A DNA stretch of 64,000 nt from Vibrio sp. S9_S30 (GCF_014694455.1 NZ_JAAUWT010000001.1:372001-436000), one strand, 5' to 3'; positions 1 to 9,906 are shown, numbered from the stretch's first letter. Notes: generated by a model not told the origin, from the sequence alone. Numbers and translations are program-made.

Positions 1-1718
1 CCAAACTCAGTTCCTTCAGGGTTTGCTGCGTATAAATGATAGAAAGGTGCATACCAAAGCACTTTGGAGGACAATTTGGGAATCACTCCAGAAGGGGTAG
101 CTTCCTCAACAGGTAAGTAATACGTCATACCGTTGTGAATAACCTTTACACCTTTTGAAATAATGCCATTAGCAAACTCACCCTGCACAAATCGAACGTC
201 AATGTGCTTAATGGTTGATTCTTTAGCAACGATTGGCAGAATGTCTTTTTCGAATAGCTCTGCATCAAGAGGGGGGATTGAAGGGTTTATTTCGTGAACT
301 GGGGTATAATGATCTGACACAGACTTTGCTGATTCTTTTGACAGGTTGTAAAATGATTCTCCACTTAATTGACCTTCATGAACACGATTTGCCAGCCCGT
401 GCATTTTACTTCTTAAATGTACTGAATGATAAAAAGTGGCACCAAATACAGCGTCCAGGAGTTCCAGATTCGCATTTTCATTTTCTTGCTCGCTTTTTGC
501 ACTTAACTTGTCGGCTCCTGCGAAAACACCGTTTACAGCAAGACTAAAAGGCTTACCCGTTTGGATATCGAGTGCTCCTAATCCACTCTGAACAAGTAAA
601 TTAGCCCCTTCTTGAGCTTCTCCAAGACCTAGCCGAACCGAGCCTTCAACCGCCAATTCAACTTCAGCAATAGGAACACCAGTGGCTAATTCTATTAACT
701 GAAGCCCACCGTGAAGTAACTCAAATGCGCCTTGTTGTGCATGACCATCAAAAATATCCCAAAAGCCATCGATGACATCTCCTAAAAATGGAACATGAGC
801 CAGAATACTTTTCCAATAGTTACTCTGTACTTCATATTCAGTCAGTACGCCTTCTAGTTGACGGTCTCTTAAGTTCTCCAGATACTTTTTGTATGCTGTC
901 AGCAAATTTGGTATTTCGATCTGTACGCCATCCGGTTGCATTATCCACCGAAAATTCGCGAAAACTGGAACACTCGGACCGATCCCCATGAGTTTTTCAA
1001 TAGTGGGTAAATCAATCTTTCCTTCAAGCAACATCTGGTTCGTATGTTCGATGAATAACTGCTTATTTGTGTCGAAATGATCAAAAATGATGTTTCTATA
1101 GTCTTCTTTTAAGTCAGGGTACGCATTACCGCCCACCGCATATGTGTACAACCGTTTTTTTACATTATCAGATAGTTCGGGTATTAGAAGCACATTCATC
1201 CTGCCGTCCGCATAAGGTGGGTCGATGGACGGGATGGATTCAGCAAATAACGTCGTCCAATCCAGATAAGGCAATATGTCTAACTTATAAAGATGCACAA
1301 GTGTTGCTTTTCCCAAGGGGGCGTACTCAGAAGCTTCACCTGCGCCTCGGTGGTTGACGCCATAGTTAAACTTCTTGTGAAGCATTGTTTGTTCTTGCTC
1401 AGGTGTCGGGGTTTGGTTGCCATAAAATCGACGTGCAACAATGGTCGCTGCATGTTCATCGAGAAGCTTTGGTCTTAACGCTTTATGGAGTGTTTGAAGT
1501 TTCTTAAGCTGATTTTTGTGGCGGCTAATATCGTGTACTTGAAGATTGAGCCCCACTTCCTGAGCGGATAAGTTTGGGTTCACAGTCTGATCGGTGAGCC
1601 AGAAATGAGAGGGGGAGATTGCAGCCTGACCGCTAATGCTCGTTATCATTGATAGTGCGATACCTATCGGTGCTATCATCCGTCGGTTTTTAACTATACA
1701 TTCATATAGACTTTTCAT
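1..1718 (-). CDS. Large secreted protein of unknown function, 3' end off the window
   Basis: An uninterrupted minus-strand reading frame of 572 codons starts at ATG 1718 and runs off the left edge, so only the N-terminal part is visible. The start has a good Shine-Dalgarno (AAAGGAT, about 5 nt upstream). Residues 1-32 form a signal peptide: basic start, hydrophobic core, cleavage near SISGQA. After a mixed helical region, a hydrophobic stretch at about residues 310-380 (VPFLGDVIDGF, then alternating small and hydrophobic residues) looks like a membrane-active or helical-hairpin segment. It recalls the N-terminal part of large dermonecrotic-toxin-like proteins of Pseudomonas and Vibrio, but this is a resemblance by eye only. 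No catalytic motif is visible. Short plus-strand ORFs in the same interval are shadows of this gene. Confidence 0.75.
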   Translation of the reverse strand, partial: MKSLYECIVKNRRMIAPIGIALSMITSISGQAAISPSHFWLTDQTVNPNLSAQEVGLNLQVHDISRHKNQLKKLQTLHKALRPKLLDEHAATIVARRFYGNQTPTPEQEQTMLHKKFNYGVNHRGAGEASEYAPLGKATLVHLYKLDILPYLDWTTLFAESIPSIDPPYADGRMNVLLIPELSDNVKKRLYTYAVGGNAYPDLKEDYRNIIFDHFDTNKQLFIEHTNQMLLEGKIDLPTIEKLMGIGPSVPVFANFRWIMQPDGVQIEIPNLLTAYKKYLENLRDRQLEGVLTEYEVQSNYWKSILAHVPFLGDVIDGFWDIFDGHAQQGAFELLHGGLQLIELATGVPIAEVELAVEGSVRLGLGEAQEGANLLVQSGLGALDIQTGKPFSLAVNGVFAGADKLSAKSEQENENANLELLDAVFGATFYHSVHLRSKMHGLANRVHEGQLSGESFYNLSKESAKSVSDHYTPVHEINPSIPPLDAELFEKDILPIVAKESTIKHIDVRFVQGEFANGIISKGVKVIHNGMTYYLPVEEATPSGVIPKLSSKVLWYAPFYHLYAANPEGTEF

Positions 1719-2026
1719 TTTAATCCTTTATTTGAATAACATTTGGCGGAAATTCAAAATAATAGGTGTCAATAATAACAAGGTCATGTACTTGTAAAGT
1801 TGGGTCTTATATATGTGATTTAATGTTCGGGATTCAAATTTCTGTTACTTCGGTTCAAGGATTCCATTAAACCTTCGATTTAGTGGGGATGCGTTTATTC
1901 CCTTGCGTGTAGCTGGCTCTGTTATCGCGAGCCCCAAAATTTGGACATATAAATAGCCCTAAGTCTGCATTTTAAGTGCATAAGGAGATAAACTGATGGA
2001 ATGAATCCATATTGATCCGTCAGCTT

Positions 2027-2821
2027 ATGTCCCCGCTTTTTGATACCCACTGCCATTTCGACTTTGATGCGTTTTCCAATACTGATGAAGCGTTAGCTAC
2101 CGCGAAGCAATCGGGGGTGGAGCGCATCCTGATTCCGTCAATTGGATTATCAAATTGGGATAAGGTCAGCCTGCTTGCTTCAAACCACAGTGAACTCTAT
2201 TTTTCACTAGGGCTTCACCCTTATTTTATCGACCAGCATCTAGACACGCATTTGGAGCAGCTCGATGACAGGCTCAGCCATCGTGGTGATAAATGTGTTG
2301 CGGTTGGTGAGTGTGGGTTGGACTTTTATTCTGGCGACGGCTCCAAAATGAAGCAAGAGACGCAAGCAAAGCAAGAGGCGATCTTTCAGGGGCACATTGC
2401 ATTGGCGAAGCGACACCAGCTTCCGCTGATTCTTCATCAAAGAAAGTCCCATCAATTGATGGTGTCGATGCTCAAACAATCACAATTTGATGGTGGAGGC
2501 GTTATCCATGGCTTCAGTGGCAGTTTTCAGCAAGCCAAAGATTGGATTGATTTGGGGTTTGCCATTGGTGTGGGGGGAACGATTACGTATCCAAGAGCAC
2601 AAAAAACCCGCAATACGATCGCCCAATTACCGCTCGATTCATTGGTATTAGAAACCGATGCTCCAGATATGCCTATATGTGGATATCAAGGGAAGCCAAA
2701 TCACCCTAAATACCTACCCCAAATCTTAGAGTGTCTTGCGGTGCTCAAAAAAAGATCAAAGCAAACGATTGCGCCACACATGTGGAGTAAAAGCAATTTT
2801 GTGTTCGGTATATGTGAATAA
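2027..2821 (+). CDS. TatD-family metal-dependent hydrolase (YjjV-like)
   Basis: TatD-family DNase/hydrolase of about 264 residues, the usual family size. The metal ligands are in place: DTHCHFD at the N-terminus (HxH), GECGLDF (Glu), ILHQR and VIHGFSGS (two His) and LETDAPD (Asp) near the C-terminus. It sits before nupC, as in other vibrios, in the nucleoside catabolism locus. Start choice is uncertain. ATG 2027 gives the normal family N-terminus. A TTG at 2012 extends it by five residues. The clear Shine-Dalgarno AAGGAGA (1983-1988) instead serves ATGs at 1996 and 2001 that open only 2-4 codon peptides; the second (MNPY) stops across the TTG, which suggests coupling or a small indel. The exact substrate is not known for this subgroup. 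Confidence 0.85.
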   Translation: MSPLFDTHCHFDFDAFSNTDEALATAKQSGVERILIPSIGLSNWDKVSLLASNHSELYFSLGLHPYFIDQHLDTHLEQLDDRLSHRGDKCVAVGECGLDFYSGDGSKMKQETQAKQEAIFQGHIALAKRHQLPLILHQRKSHQLMVSMLKQSQFDGGGVIHGFSGSFQQAKDWIDLGFAIGVGGTITYPRAQKTRNTIAQLPLDSLVLETDAPDMPICGYQGKPNHPKYLPQILECLAVLKKRSKQTIAPHMWSKSNFVFGICE

Positions 2822-2865
2822 TTCGTCATATTTCTTGAAACTCACGTAAGCACACGTTTGCTTTG

Positions 2866-2881
2866 TGTGATTTCAATCACA
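2866..2881. promoter_or_regulatory. CRP-cAMP binding site upstream of nupC
   Basis: TGTGATTTCAATCACA is a perfect TGTGA-N6-TCACA palindrome, 146 bp upstream of the nupC start and 45 bp after the preceding gene. Catabolite control by CRP is established for nucleoside uptake genes in enterobacteria and vibrios, so regulation of nupC is the natural reading. Confidence 0.8.
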
Positions 2882-3027
2882 AATTGTAATGATATAAGAG
2901 TGAATAGGACACTAAATTGCGACGATGCCATTACTTTCTTTACGGCGGGATGATTATAATGCCCACGCTTCAATTACGAGCCAATTTGTAACACGCCAAT
3001 AAATAACTAATAAGGAAGTCATAAACT

Positions 3028-4290
3028 ATGAGCCTGTTTATGAGCCTTGTCGGTATCGTTGTACTGCTAGGAATTGCAGTACTGTTATCCGGCAACCGCA
3101 AAGCAATTAATTTCAGAACGGTGGGTGGTGCATTTGCTATCCAATTTGCACTTGGTGCTTTTGTTCTATACTTCCCTTGGGGTCGTGATCTTCTGGCTGC
3201 CTTCTCTGCAGGCGTTCAGAATGTGATCGACTATGGTAAAGACGGAACAGGTTTCCTGTTTGGTAGCTTAGTTAACTTCTCTGTTGACGGTATCGGCTTC
3301 ATCTTTGCTTTCCAAGTTCTACCAACGCTAATCTTCTTCTCTGCACTTATCTCCGTGCTTTACTACGTCGGTATTATGCAGTGGGTCATTAAGATTCTTG
3401 GTGGCGCGCTTCAAAAAGCATTGGGCACGTCTCGCGCAGAATCCATGTCGGCAGCCGCGAACATTTTCGTCGGTCAAACCGAAGCGCCTTTAGTGGTTCG
3501 TCCTTTCGTTCCTAAGATGACTCAATCTGAGTTGTTCGCCGTAATGTGTGGTGGTCTTGCATCTGTCGCTGGTGGTGTACTAGCCGGTTACGCATCAATG
3601 GGTGTGCCTCTTGAGTACCTTGTTGCCGCGTCCTTCATGGCAGCACCGGGTGGTCTTTTGTTCGCTAAAATCATCATGCCTGAAACGGAAAAGACAAAAG
3701 ATGATCTCGATTCAGATATCGATGGCGGCGATGACAAGCCAGCGAACATAATCGATGCAGCAGCAGGCGGGGCCTCTGTTGGTCTTCAGTTAGCACTGAA
3801 CGTTGGTGCAATGCTATTGGCATTCATCGGTCTTATCGCTCTAGTGAACGGCGTGCTTGGTGGCGTTGGTGGCTGGTTCGGTATGCCTGAATTGACTCTA
3901 GAGCTGGTTCTTGGTTGGATATTTGCCCCTCTTGCATTCGTTATTGGTGTGCCGTGGGAAGAAGCAACACTGGCGGGGTCATTCATCGGTCAGAAGATCG
4001 TTGTCAACGAATTCGTTGCTTACTTGAACTTTACACCGTACATCGGTGAAGGTGCCAAATTGGTAGCGGAAACTGGTCTACCAATGTCTGAGAAGACGAC
4101 AGCAATCATCGCATTTGCATTGTGTGGTTTCGCGAACTTGTCATCTATCGCGATTCTACTTGGTGGTCTAGGTAGCCTTGCGCCTTCACGTCGTCACGAC
4201 ATCGCTCGTATGGGTGTGAAAGCAGTTATTGCAGGTACGCTATCTAACTTAATGGCAGCGACCATCGCTGGCCTATTCTTGTCTTTCTAA
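3028..4290 (+). CDS. nupC: Concentrative nucleoside transporter NupC
   Basis: Inner-membrane sodium- or proton-coupled nucleoside importer of the CNT family, 420 residues. It is very close to the V. cholerae transporter of known structure: the N-terminus MSLFMSL, the GQTEAPLVV nucleoside-binding loop, VPWEEA and the CGFANLSS segment of the second substrate half-site are all present, with eight or more hydrophobic segments. The start has a strong Shine-Dalgarno (AAGGAAG). It lies upstream of deoC-deoA-deoD and feeds them nucleosides. A perfect CRP palindrome precedes it and a strong terminator follows, so it is probably its own transcription unit. Codon use is highly biased, as in well expressed genes. 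Confidence 0.97.
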   Translation: MSLFMSLVGIVVLLGIAVLLSGNRKAINFRTVGGAFAIQFALGAFVLYFPWGRDLLAAFSAGVQNVIDYGKDGTGFLFGSLVNFSVDGIGFIFAFQVLPTLIFFSALISVLYYVGIMQWVIKILGGALQKALGTSRAESMSAAANIFVGQTEAPLVVRPFVPKMTQSELFAVMCGGLASVAGGVLAGYASMGVPLEYLVAASFMAAPGGLLFAKIIMPETEKTKDDLDSDIDGGDDKPANIIDAAAGGASVGLQLALNVGAMLLAFIGLIALVNGVLGGVGGWFGMPELTLELVLGWIFAPLAFVIGVPWEEATLAGSFIGQKIVVNEFVAYLNFTPYIGEGAKLVAETGLPMSEKTTAIIAFALCGFANLSSIAILLGGLGSLAPSRRHDIARMGVKAVIAGTLSNLMAATIAGLFLSF

Positions 4291-4329
4291 GCGTTAAGAG
4301 AAAGAGTATATAGACGCCACGAAAACCCA

Positions 4330-4367
4330 CCCCGTAGCAAGAAATTGCTGCGGGGTTTTTTTGTTTT
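4330..4367 (+). terminator. Rho-independent terminator of nupC
   Basis: An 11-bp stem (CCCCGTAGCAA / TTGCTGCGGGG, one G-T pair) with a GAAA loop is followed by a T-rich tract. It separates nupC from deoC. Confidence 0.9.
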
Positions 4368-4716
4368 TAGCGGACTGAATTTTTTGAGATACAAACCGTT
4401 TGCGTCACATGGAATGCTATAGTTTTGAACAAATAGAGCGTATTGTGTAAACAACGAAATGGTCAGATCTTTACAGGATGTAAAGAGACCCGAATTTGCG
4501 AAAAACGTTAGCCACGACTTAGGCAACAAAACTTAATATCGTGCCATAGACCTTATGGGTACTGTGCGGTGACAGGGATAGCAATTGAACTTGGACACTC
4601 GCTTTGTTAGCAAGCGAATATGAACAAGCTCAAGTCTTCAGGGAACCAAGTCCGTTTATGTTGTGATGAGTTATGAAGACTCACTTACTAATTGAATAAA
4701 CTGATCGGAGATAGAA
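4368..4716 (+). other. Long leader/promoter region of deoC
   Basis: About 350 bp between the nupC terminator and deoC without a credible gene. It holds an imperfect stem-loop near 4590-4616 (TCGCTTTGTTAGCAAGCGA) and the ribosome-binding sequence GGAGAT before deoC. No full CRP palindrome is visible; partial TGTG half-sites occur. It probably carries the deo promoter(s), and CytR/DeoR-type operators cannot be resolved by eye. Confidence 0.4.
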
Positions 4717-5493
4717 ATGAGCGATTTAAAAACAGCAGCTCTACGTGCACTTAAACTGATGGATTTGACTACGCTGAATGATGATGACACCGATGCGAAA
4801 GTTGTTTCGCTATGTCATAACGCAAAATCAGCAGTCGGCAACACCGCTGCCATCTGTATATACCCTCGCTTTATTCCTATTGCTAAGAAGACGTTGCGTG
4901 AGCAAGGAACCCCCGATGTTCGCATCGCGACCGTTACTAACTTTCCACACGGCAATGACGACATCGAGATTGCGGTGGCTGAAACCAAAGCCGCAGTAGC
5001 CTATGGTGCCGATGAAGTGGACGTTGTTTTCCCATACCGTGCACTGATCGCAGGGGATGAGAACGTTGGCTTCGAACTGGTCAAACAGTGTAAAGAAGCG
5101 TGTGGCGATGTCCTTCTTAAAGTGATCATCGAAACAGGTGAACTGAAAGAAGAAGCGTTGATTAAGAAGGCGTCTCAAATCTGCATTGAAGCGGGCGCTG
5201 ACTTTATTAAAACCTCGACCGGCAAAGTGCCCGTAAACGCAACACCTGAATACGCCCGCATGATGCTGGAAGTGATCCGCGATATGGGCGTTGCAGAAAC
5301 CGTTGGTTTTAAACCCGCGGGTGGTGTTCGTACTGCGGAAGACGCTGCGGCTTACTTAGCCATGGCTGATGAAATCCTAGGTGGAAGTTGGGTTGATGCT
5401 CGCCACTACCGATTTGGTGCGTCAAGCCTATTAACTAACCTACTGAATACATTAGAAGTAACAGACGAAACGGCTGATCCAGCCGCGTACTAA
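4717..5493 (+). CDS. deoC: Deoxyribose-phosphate aldolase
   Basis: Class I aldolase that splits 2-deoxyribose-5-phosphate to glyceraldehyde-3-phosphate and acetaldehyde in the cytosol. At 258 residues it matches the Escherichia coli enzyme length. The Schiff-base lysine lies in [10 protein letters not shown] (about residue 168), the second lysine in [11 protein letters not shown], and the [10 protein letters not shown] segment carries the conserved active-site Asp. Good Shine-Dalgarno (CGGAGAT). It is the first of the deo genes here, followed by deoA after an unusually long 229-bp spacer. Confidence 0.97.
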   Translation: MSDLKTAALRALKLMDLTTLNDDDTDAKVVSLCHNAKSAVGNTAAICIYPRFIPIAKKTLREQGTPDVRIATVTNFPHGNDDIEIAVAETKAAVAYGADEVDVVFPYRALIAGDENVGFELVKQCKEACGDVLLKVIIETGELKEEALIKKASQICIEAGADFIKTSTGKVPVNATPEYARMMLEVIRDMGVAETVGFKPAGGVRTAEDAAAYLAMADEILGGSWVDARHYRFGASSLLTNLLNTLEVTDETADPAAY

Positions 5494-5645
5494 TCTACTC
5501 GTTATATTTGGAGCTACAGCGTTGTTGACTGCGCAAGTCCACGGTCATTACATAGGAAATCTATGCTTATGGGGACGAATTTACTTGTCGCCTAGCTGCC
5601 ACTCCAACGATTTAGAGTATCAAAACAATAAGATCTGTTTGATTG

Positions 5646-5666
5646 TGGGCGATGTCTTCTCGCCCA
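5646..5666 (+). other. Hairpin in the deoC-deoA spacer
   Basis: A perfect 7-bp stem (TGGGCGA / TCGCCCA, 7-nt loop) inside the 229-bp gap between deoC and deoA. The following bases are only weakly T-rich, so it may be an attenuator or an mRNA-processing/stability hairpin rather than a full terminator. The rest of the gap contains no convincing gene. Confidence 0.4.
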
Positions 5667-5722
5667 TATTCTGCCTCTATTCCCTACAAAACCTGACCAA
5701 CCGAGTCCGGTAGGAACTGACA

Positions 5723-7051
5723 ATGTATTTACCTCAAGAAATTATTCGTAAAAAACGCGATGGCGAAACGCTGTCGGCGGAAGAAATTCAATTCTTTATC
5801 CAAGGCGTTGTGAAAGATGAAGTGTCTGAAGGACAAATTGCGGCCTTCGCGATGGCGATCTTCTTTAATGAAATGAGCATGCCAGAGCGCATCGCGTTGA
5901 CGTGTGCGATGCGCGATTCTGGCATGGTGATCAATTGGGACCACATGAATTTTGAGGGGCCGATTGTCGATAAGCATTCCACTGGAGGGGTTGGGGACGT
6001 GACGTCTCTTATGCTGGGACCAATGGTAGCTGCGTGTGGCGGTTTTGTTCCGATGATCTCTGGTCGTGGGCTCGGTCATACTGGTGGCACGTTGGACAAG
6101 TTAGAGTCCATTCCTGGCTACAACATTACGCCAAACAACGAGGTGTTTGGTGATGTGACGAAAGACGCGGGCGTTGCAATTATTGGGCAAACAGGCGATC
6201 TGGCTCCAGCAGACAAACGCGTTTACGCCACTCGCGATATTACCGCAACGGTTGACAACATTTCTCTGATCACAGCTTCGATACTTTCCAAAAAACTGGC
6301 GGCAGGCTTGGACTCGCTCGTTATGGACATAAAAGTAGGTTCGGGCGCATTTATGCCCACTTATGAAGCGTCGGAGGAACTGGCGAAATCCATTGTTGCT
6401 GTGGCCAATGGTGCAGGCACCAAAACCACGGCGATCTTGACGGACATGAACCAAGTATTGGCTTCTTCTGCGGGGAATGCGCTAGAAGTGCGCGAAGCGG
6501 TACGATTCTTAACGGGTGAATACCGAAACCCTCGATTACTGGAAATCACGCTAGCGTTATGTAGTGAGATGTTGGTGCTTGGTAAGTTGGCAAGCAATAC
6601 AGACGAGGCACGCGAAAAGCTGATGGCTGTACTGGATAACGGAAAAGCGGCTGAATGCTTTGGCAAGATGGTGGCTGGCTTAGGTGGGCCTGTCGACTTC
6701 GTTGAAAACTACGACAGTTACCTCGAAAAAGCCGAGATCATCAAACCGGTTTATGCCAAAGAGAGCGGCATTGTCTCCTCAATGGACACCCGAGCGATCG
6801 GCATGGCTGTCGTGGCGATGGGCGGCGGTCGTCGTGTGGCAACCGATAGCATCGATTACGCGGTGGGTTTTGACCAATTTATCCGCCTTGGTGAAGTCGC
6901 AAGCCGCGAGAAGCCACTAGCGGTGATTCACGCACGCTCCGCAGAGCAGTGGAATGATGCAGCTGACGCGCTGCTTAATGCGATGACTGTCGGGGGTGAG
7001 TATAAAGAGACGCCTGATGTGTATCGCCAATTCCGCTCACAAGACGCATAA
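5723..7051 (+). CDS. deoA: Thymidine phosphorylase
   Basis: Cytosolic pyrimidine-nucleoside phosphorylase that converts thymidine or deoxyuridine plus phosphate to base plus deoxyribose-1-phosphate. At 442 residues it matches the E. coli enzyme. The family signature [16 protein letters not shown] is present, as are the phosphate loop [10 protein letters not shown] (about residues 83-92) and KVGSGAFM. Ribosome-binding sequence TAGGAA precedes ATG 5723. In E. coli deoB follows directly; here the next gene is deoD after 224 bp. Confidence 0.97.
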   Translation: MYLPQEIIRKKRDGETLSAEEIQFFIQGVVKDEVSEGQIAAFAMAIFFNEMSMPERIALTCAMRDSGMVINWDHMNFEGPIVDKHSTGGVGDVTSLMLGPMVAACGGFVPMISGRGLGHTGGTLDKLESIPGYNITPNNEVFGDVTKDAGVAIIGQTGDLAPADKRVYATRDITATVDNISLITASILSKKLAAGLDSLVMDIKVGSGAFMPTYEASEELAKSIVAVANGAGTKTTAILTDMNQVLASSAGNALEVREAVRFLTGEYRNPRLLEITLALCSEMLVLGKLASNTDEAREKLMAVLDNGKAAECFGKMVAGLGGPVDFVENYDSYLEKAEIIKPVYAKESGIVSSMDTRAIGMAVVAMGGGRRVATDSIDYAVGFDQFIRLGEVASREKPLAVIHARSAEQWNDAADALLNAMTVGGEYKETPDVYRQFRSQDA

Positions 7052-7083
7052 GAAACACAGAAATAGAGATGCTAGACATCTTG

Positions 7084-7117
7084 TAGAGAACGAACTTTTA
7101 TAGAGAACGTACTTTTT
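7084..7117 (+). repeat. 17-bp tandem duplication in the deoA-deoD spacer
   Basis: Two copies of TAGAGAACGAACTTTTA (second copy with two differences) lie just after deoA. The 224-bp spacer, where deoB would be expected, otherwise shows no gene and no recognisable deoB remnant. Confidence 0.7.
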
Positions 7118-7275
7118 CTAAACAAAGGTAAAAAGCGCTTTCTCTCGTTTTATGGATACTTAATTAAGCGCGCAGGCAAAGGTGTTACAGAACGTAAATT
7201 GGGTTGATCTCATGACGTGATTAACTATATTTTTCCTGCAATCAAACCTTTATTACTTTTATAAGGACCACTTCA

Positions 7276-7992
7276 ATGGCAACTCCTCATATTAACGCTG
7301 AAATGGGTGCATTCGCAGACGTTGTACTGATGCCGGGCGACCCGCTACGTGCTAAATACATTGCTGAAACATTTTTAGATGACGTTGAGCAAGTCTGTGA
7401 TGTTCGCAATATGTTCGGTTACACAGGGACTTACAAAGGTCGTAAGATCTCTGTTATGGGGCACGGAATGGGCATTCCTTCGTGCTCTATTTATGCCACA
7501 GAGCTAATAAAAGACTTTGGTGTGAAGAAAATCATTCGTGTGGGCAGCTGTGGCGCTGTCAATGAAGACATTAAAGTGCGTGATGTCGTGATTGGCATGG
7601 GAGCAAGCACGGACTCCAAAGTTAACCGCATTCGTTTCAAAGGGCATGATTTTGCGGCTCTGGCGGACTACCAGATGGTGAAAAACGCAGAAGAAGCTGC
7701 GAAAGCTCGTGGTATCGATGTGAAAGTCGGTAACCTGTTTTCGGCAGAGCTGTTCTACACACCCGATCCAGACATGTTCGATGTGATGGACAAATACGGT
7801 ATTGTGGGTGTGGAAATGGAAGCGGCTGGCATTTACGGCGTATGTGCAGAATACGGCGCCAAAGCGCTGACTATCTGTACGGTGTCTGATCATATTAAAA
7901 CAGGCGAGCAAACCACCTCCGAAGAACGTGCAACGACGTTTAACGAGATGATTGAGATTGCGCTAGATTCTGTGTTGCTTGGTGATAACTAA
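7276..7992 (+). CDS. deoD: Purine-nucleoside phosphorylase, DeoD type
   Basis: Hexameric cytosolic enzyme that phosphorolyses purine (deoxy)nucleosides to base plus (deoxy)ribose-1-phosphate. Its 238 residues equal the E. coli length. Conserved parts include [14 protein letters not shown] (phosphate site Arg), [22 protein letters not shown] and the catalytic Asp in [10 protein letters not shown]. Shine-Dalgarno AAGGA precedes ATG 7276. It ends the deo gene set and is followed by a strong bidirectional terminator shared with ytjB on the other strand. Confidence 0.97.
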   Translation: MATPHINAEMGAFADVVLMPGDPLRAKYIAETFLDDVEQVCDVRNMFGYTGTYKGRKISVMGHGMGIPSCSIYATELIKDFGVKKIIRVGSCGAVNEDIKVRDVVIGMGASTDSKVNRIRFKGHDFAALADYQMVKNAEEAAKARGIDVKVGNLFSAELFYTPDPDMFDVMDKYGIVGVEMEAAGIYGVCAEYGAKALTICTVSDHIKTGEQTTSEERATTFNEMIEIALDSVLLGDN

Positions 7993-8038
7993 CCACCACT
8001 CCGACTTGAATAAAAGCGGTTCCTTATCCAAAGCGAAA

Positions 8039-8078
8039 GCTAACTAGACCAGAATAAGGCTAACTAGACCAGAAACAG
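8039..8078 (+). repeat. 20-bp tandem duplication after deoD
   Basis: Two adjacent copies of GCTAACTAGACCAGAATAAG (last bases differ in copy two), immediately before the terminator. Confidence 0.75.
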
Positions 8079-8081
8079 CAA

Positions 8082-8122
8082 AACACAAAGCCCCGCAAAG
8101 ATGATTTGCGGGGCTTTGTGTT
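8082..8122. terminator. Bidirectional terminator between deoD and ytjB
   Basis: An 18-bp perfect inverted repeat (AACACAAAGCCCCGCAAA and its complement, 5-nt loop). GC core with A/T flanks works in both directions for the convergent genes deoD (+) and ytjB (-). Confidence 0.88.
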
Positions 8123-8147
8123 GGATTTCATTCTCTGTTCTTAAACT

Positions 8148-8780
8148 CTACGGGGAACCCACATTTTTCAATAGCAAGTTTTCACCTTTTTGGCGGCTAC
8201 GACGCTGGCGTCTGAACAACACCGTAATCAGTATGCCACTGACAAAACTCATCAGAATCATCAAGTACATTAGGCGGTCACTTTTGCGATAATGGTGATC
8301 CGATATCGCGGTGACGCGTCCTTTTTCAAAAGTAATACGCATAAAGCCAATGATGGCACCATCTTTGTATATCGGTTCGACTAATTGCTGGCGTCCAATG
8401 GCAGCCGTACCTAAAGGGGTATCAAGCCCTAACATTTCACGTACAGGTTTTGCTTTGTTGCTCGCCGCCAGCTTCACTCCTTCGGCATCGTAAATGGTTG
8501 CATCGAACACGAGGCGTTCTTTAGACAGTTGTTGAGTCAGCTTAAGCAGGTTTTCCTGATCTTGATTCATCAGCATGTCACTGGCAGACAGTGCCGCTTG
8601 GGTGACCAATACATTGGTCAAGGTTTCCAGTTGTCGAGCCTGAATGGCTTCGTTTCCTTTACTGATGACGACACTGTTTTGCACCATGGCAAAAACCAGC
8701 AAAGCTAGCACGATCATTGCGATGATGCGCAGGAAAGCACGGAATGAAAATAGGGAACTGCTCATACAAAGGCTCGCCAT
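8148..8780 (-). CDS. ytjB: YtjB/AhpA (Smp) family membrane protein
   Basis: Inner-membrane protein of about 210 residues with two membrane segments (residues about 15-32 and 170-188) flanking a periplasmic sensor-like domain. It matches the E. coli YtjB/Smp layout, including the motifs DATIYDAEG and VEPIYKDG. Next to and divergent from serB, the usual arrangement in Vibrionaceae and enterobacteria. Its biochemical role is poorly defined. Start: two in-frame ATGs (codons 1 and 6); the second gives the more typical short N-terminus. Confidence 0.85.
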   Translation of the reverse strand: MASLCMSSSLFSFRAFLRIIAMIVLALLVFAMVQNSVVISKGNEAIQARQLETLTNVLVTQAALSASDMLMNQDQENLLKLTQQLSKERLVFDATIYDAEGVKLAASNKAKPVREMLGLDTPLGTAAIGRQQLVEPIYKDGAIIGFMRITFEKGRVTAISDHHYRKSDRLMYLMILMSFVSGILITVLFRRQRRSRQKGENLLLKNVGSP

Positions 8781-8863
8781 TCGTTAGGATTTAATTTGAT
8801 CATAAACTTGCGTTTCCAAATTGCAATAGGGTAAGTTTACGTTCACTACAGGATTAAACTGTC

Positions 8864-9832
8864 ATGGACGCAATGAAAACTCTGCCAATTAAGAAACACA
8901 TCACACTACTGAAACGTCTTCCAGAAACACGATTTGCCTCTCGCATTGATTTACAACGCGCGAATTGGATCCTTTTTTCTGACTACCTTTCTCCTCACCA
9001 TTTTGATGACATAGACTTCTATACCAGCACTTACAATGCCGTGGTGGCGACTTGGAAGGTGGGCCAATACGAAGTGGCGTTAATGGCGGGTGAACTAACC
9101 AGTGAGCACGAAACCATTTTACAGGCGCTGTCTTTAGATTACGCCAATCTTCATGATGTTCCGGATCTCAGTAAGCCAGGTTTGGTTGTGATGGATATGG
9201 ACTCCACTGCGATTCAAATCGAATGTATTGATGAGATCGCAAAGTTAGCAGGTGTAGGTGAGCAAGTTGCCGAAGTGACAGAGCGTGCTATGCAAGGTGA
9301 ACTGGATTTTGAAGAAAGCCTAAGACAACGCGTCGGCGCATTGAAAGGGGCGGATGAAGGCATTCTAGAAGCCGTAAAACGTGATTTGCCCATGATGCCA
9401 GACTTACGAGCGTTCGTGGCAAGCTTGCAAGCATTTGGCTGGAAAACGGCGATAGCGTCTGGTGGTTTTACGTATTTTTCAGACTACTTAAAAGACACAC
9501 TCAACCTCGACCATGCTCAATCCAATACGTTGGAAATAGTGGAGGGTAAGTTAACGGGGCAAGTAGTGGGTGATGTGGTATCGGCGCAAACGAAAGCGGA
9601 AATGTTGAGTGAACTTGCAGAACAATACGACATTGAACTCCACAATACAGTGGCGGTTGGCGACGGTGCTAACGATTTAATGATGATGAACGCCGCCGGA
9701 TTAGGGGTGGCGTATCACGCGAAACCTAAAGTTGAACAACAAGCGCAAACCGCCGTACGTTACAGTGGGTTGGGTGGCGTGCTTTGTATATTAAGTGCGG
9801 GGCTTGTGAAACAGCAAAAAGTGGCGTGGTAG
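8864..9832 (+). CDS. serB: Phosphoserine phosphatase
   Basis: HAD-superfamily phosphatase for the last step of L-serine synthesis (phosphoserine to serine). 322 residues, the same as E. coli SerB, with an N-terminal extension of about 100 residues before the catalytic domain. Motif I is VVMDMDSTAIQIEC (nucleophile Asp), motif II SGGFTYF, and motifs III/IV are the Lys region plus AVGDGANDLMMM. Divergent from ytjB with 83 bp between, so promoters for both lie in that gap. A long hairpin terminator follows. Confidence 0.96.
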   Translation: MDAMKTLPIKKHITLLKRLPETRFASRIDLQRANWILFSDYLSPHHFDDIDFYTSTYNAVVATWKVGQYEVALMAGELTSEHETILQALSLDYANLHDVPDLSKPGLVVMDMDSTAIQIECIDEIAKLAGVGEQVAEVTERAMQGELDFEESLRQRVGALKGADEGILEAVKRDLPMMPDLRAFVASLQAFGWKTAIASGGFTYFSDYLKDTLNLDHAQSNTLEIVEGKLTGQVVGDVVSAQTKAEMLSELAEQYDIELHNTVAVGDGANDLMMMNAAGLGVAYHAKPKVEQQAQTAVRYSGLGGVLCILSAGLVKQQKVAW

Positions 9833-9860
9833 ATCTCCTCCGCAAGTGTTTACAGTAAAA

Positions 9861-9906
9861 AGACACAAATGCAGGCTATATCCGCCTGCATTTGTGTCTG
9901 TTTTTT
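9861..9906 (+). terminator. Terminator between serB and plzC (bidirectional)
   Basis: A 16-bp perfect inverted repeat (AGACACAAATGCAGGC and complement, 7-nt loop) followed by GTTTTTT. It serves serB and probably the convergent PilZ gene. Confidence 0.9.

Noticed and set aside
233..1478. Four short plus-strand ORFs at the left end
   Set aside because: They lie entirely opposite a continuous 572-codon minus-strand frame with start, ribosome site and signal peptide; no independent support.
5522..5713. 63-codon ORF between deoC and deoA
   Set aside because: TTG-type start, no ribosome site, no family resemblance; the region is better read as a spacer with a hairpin.
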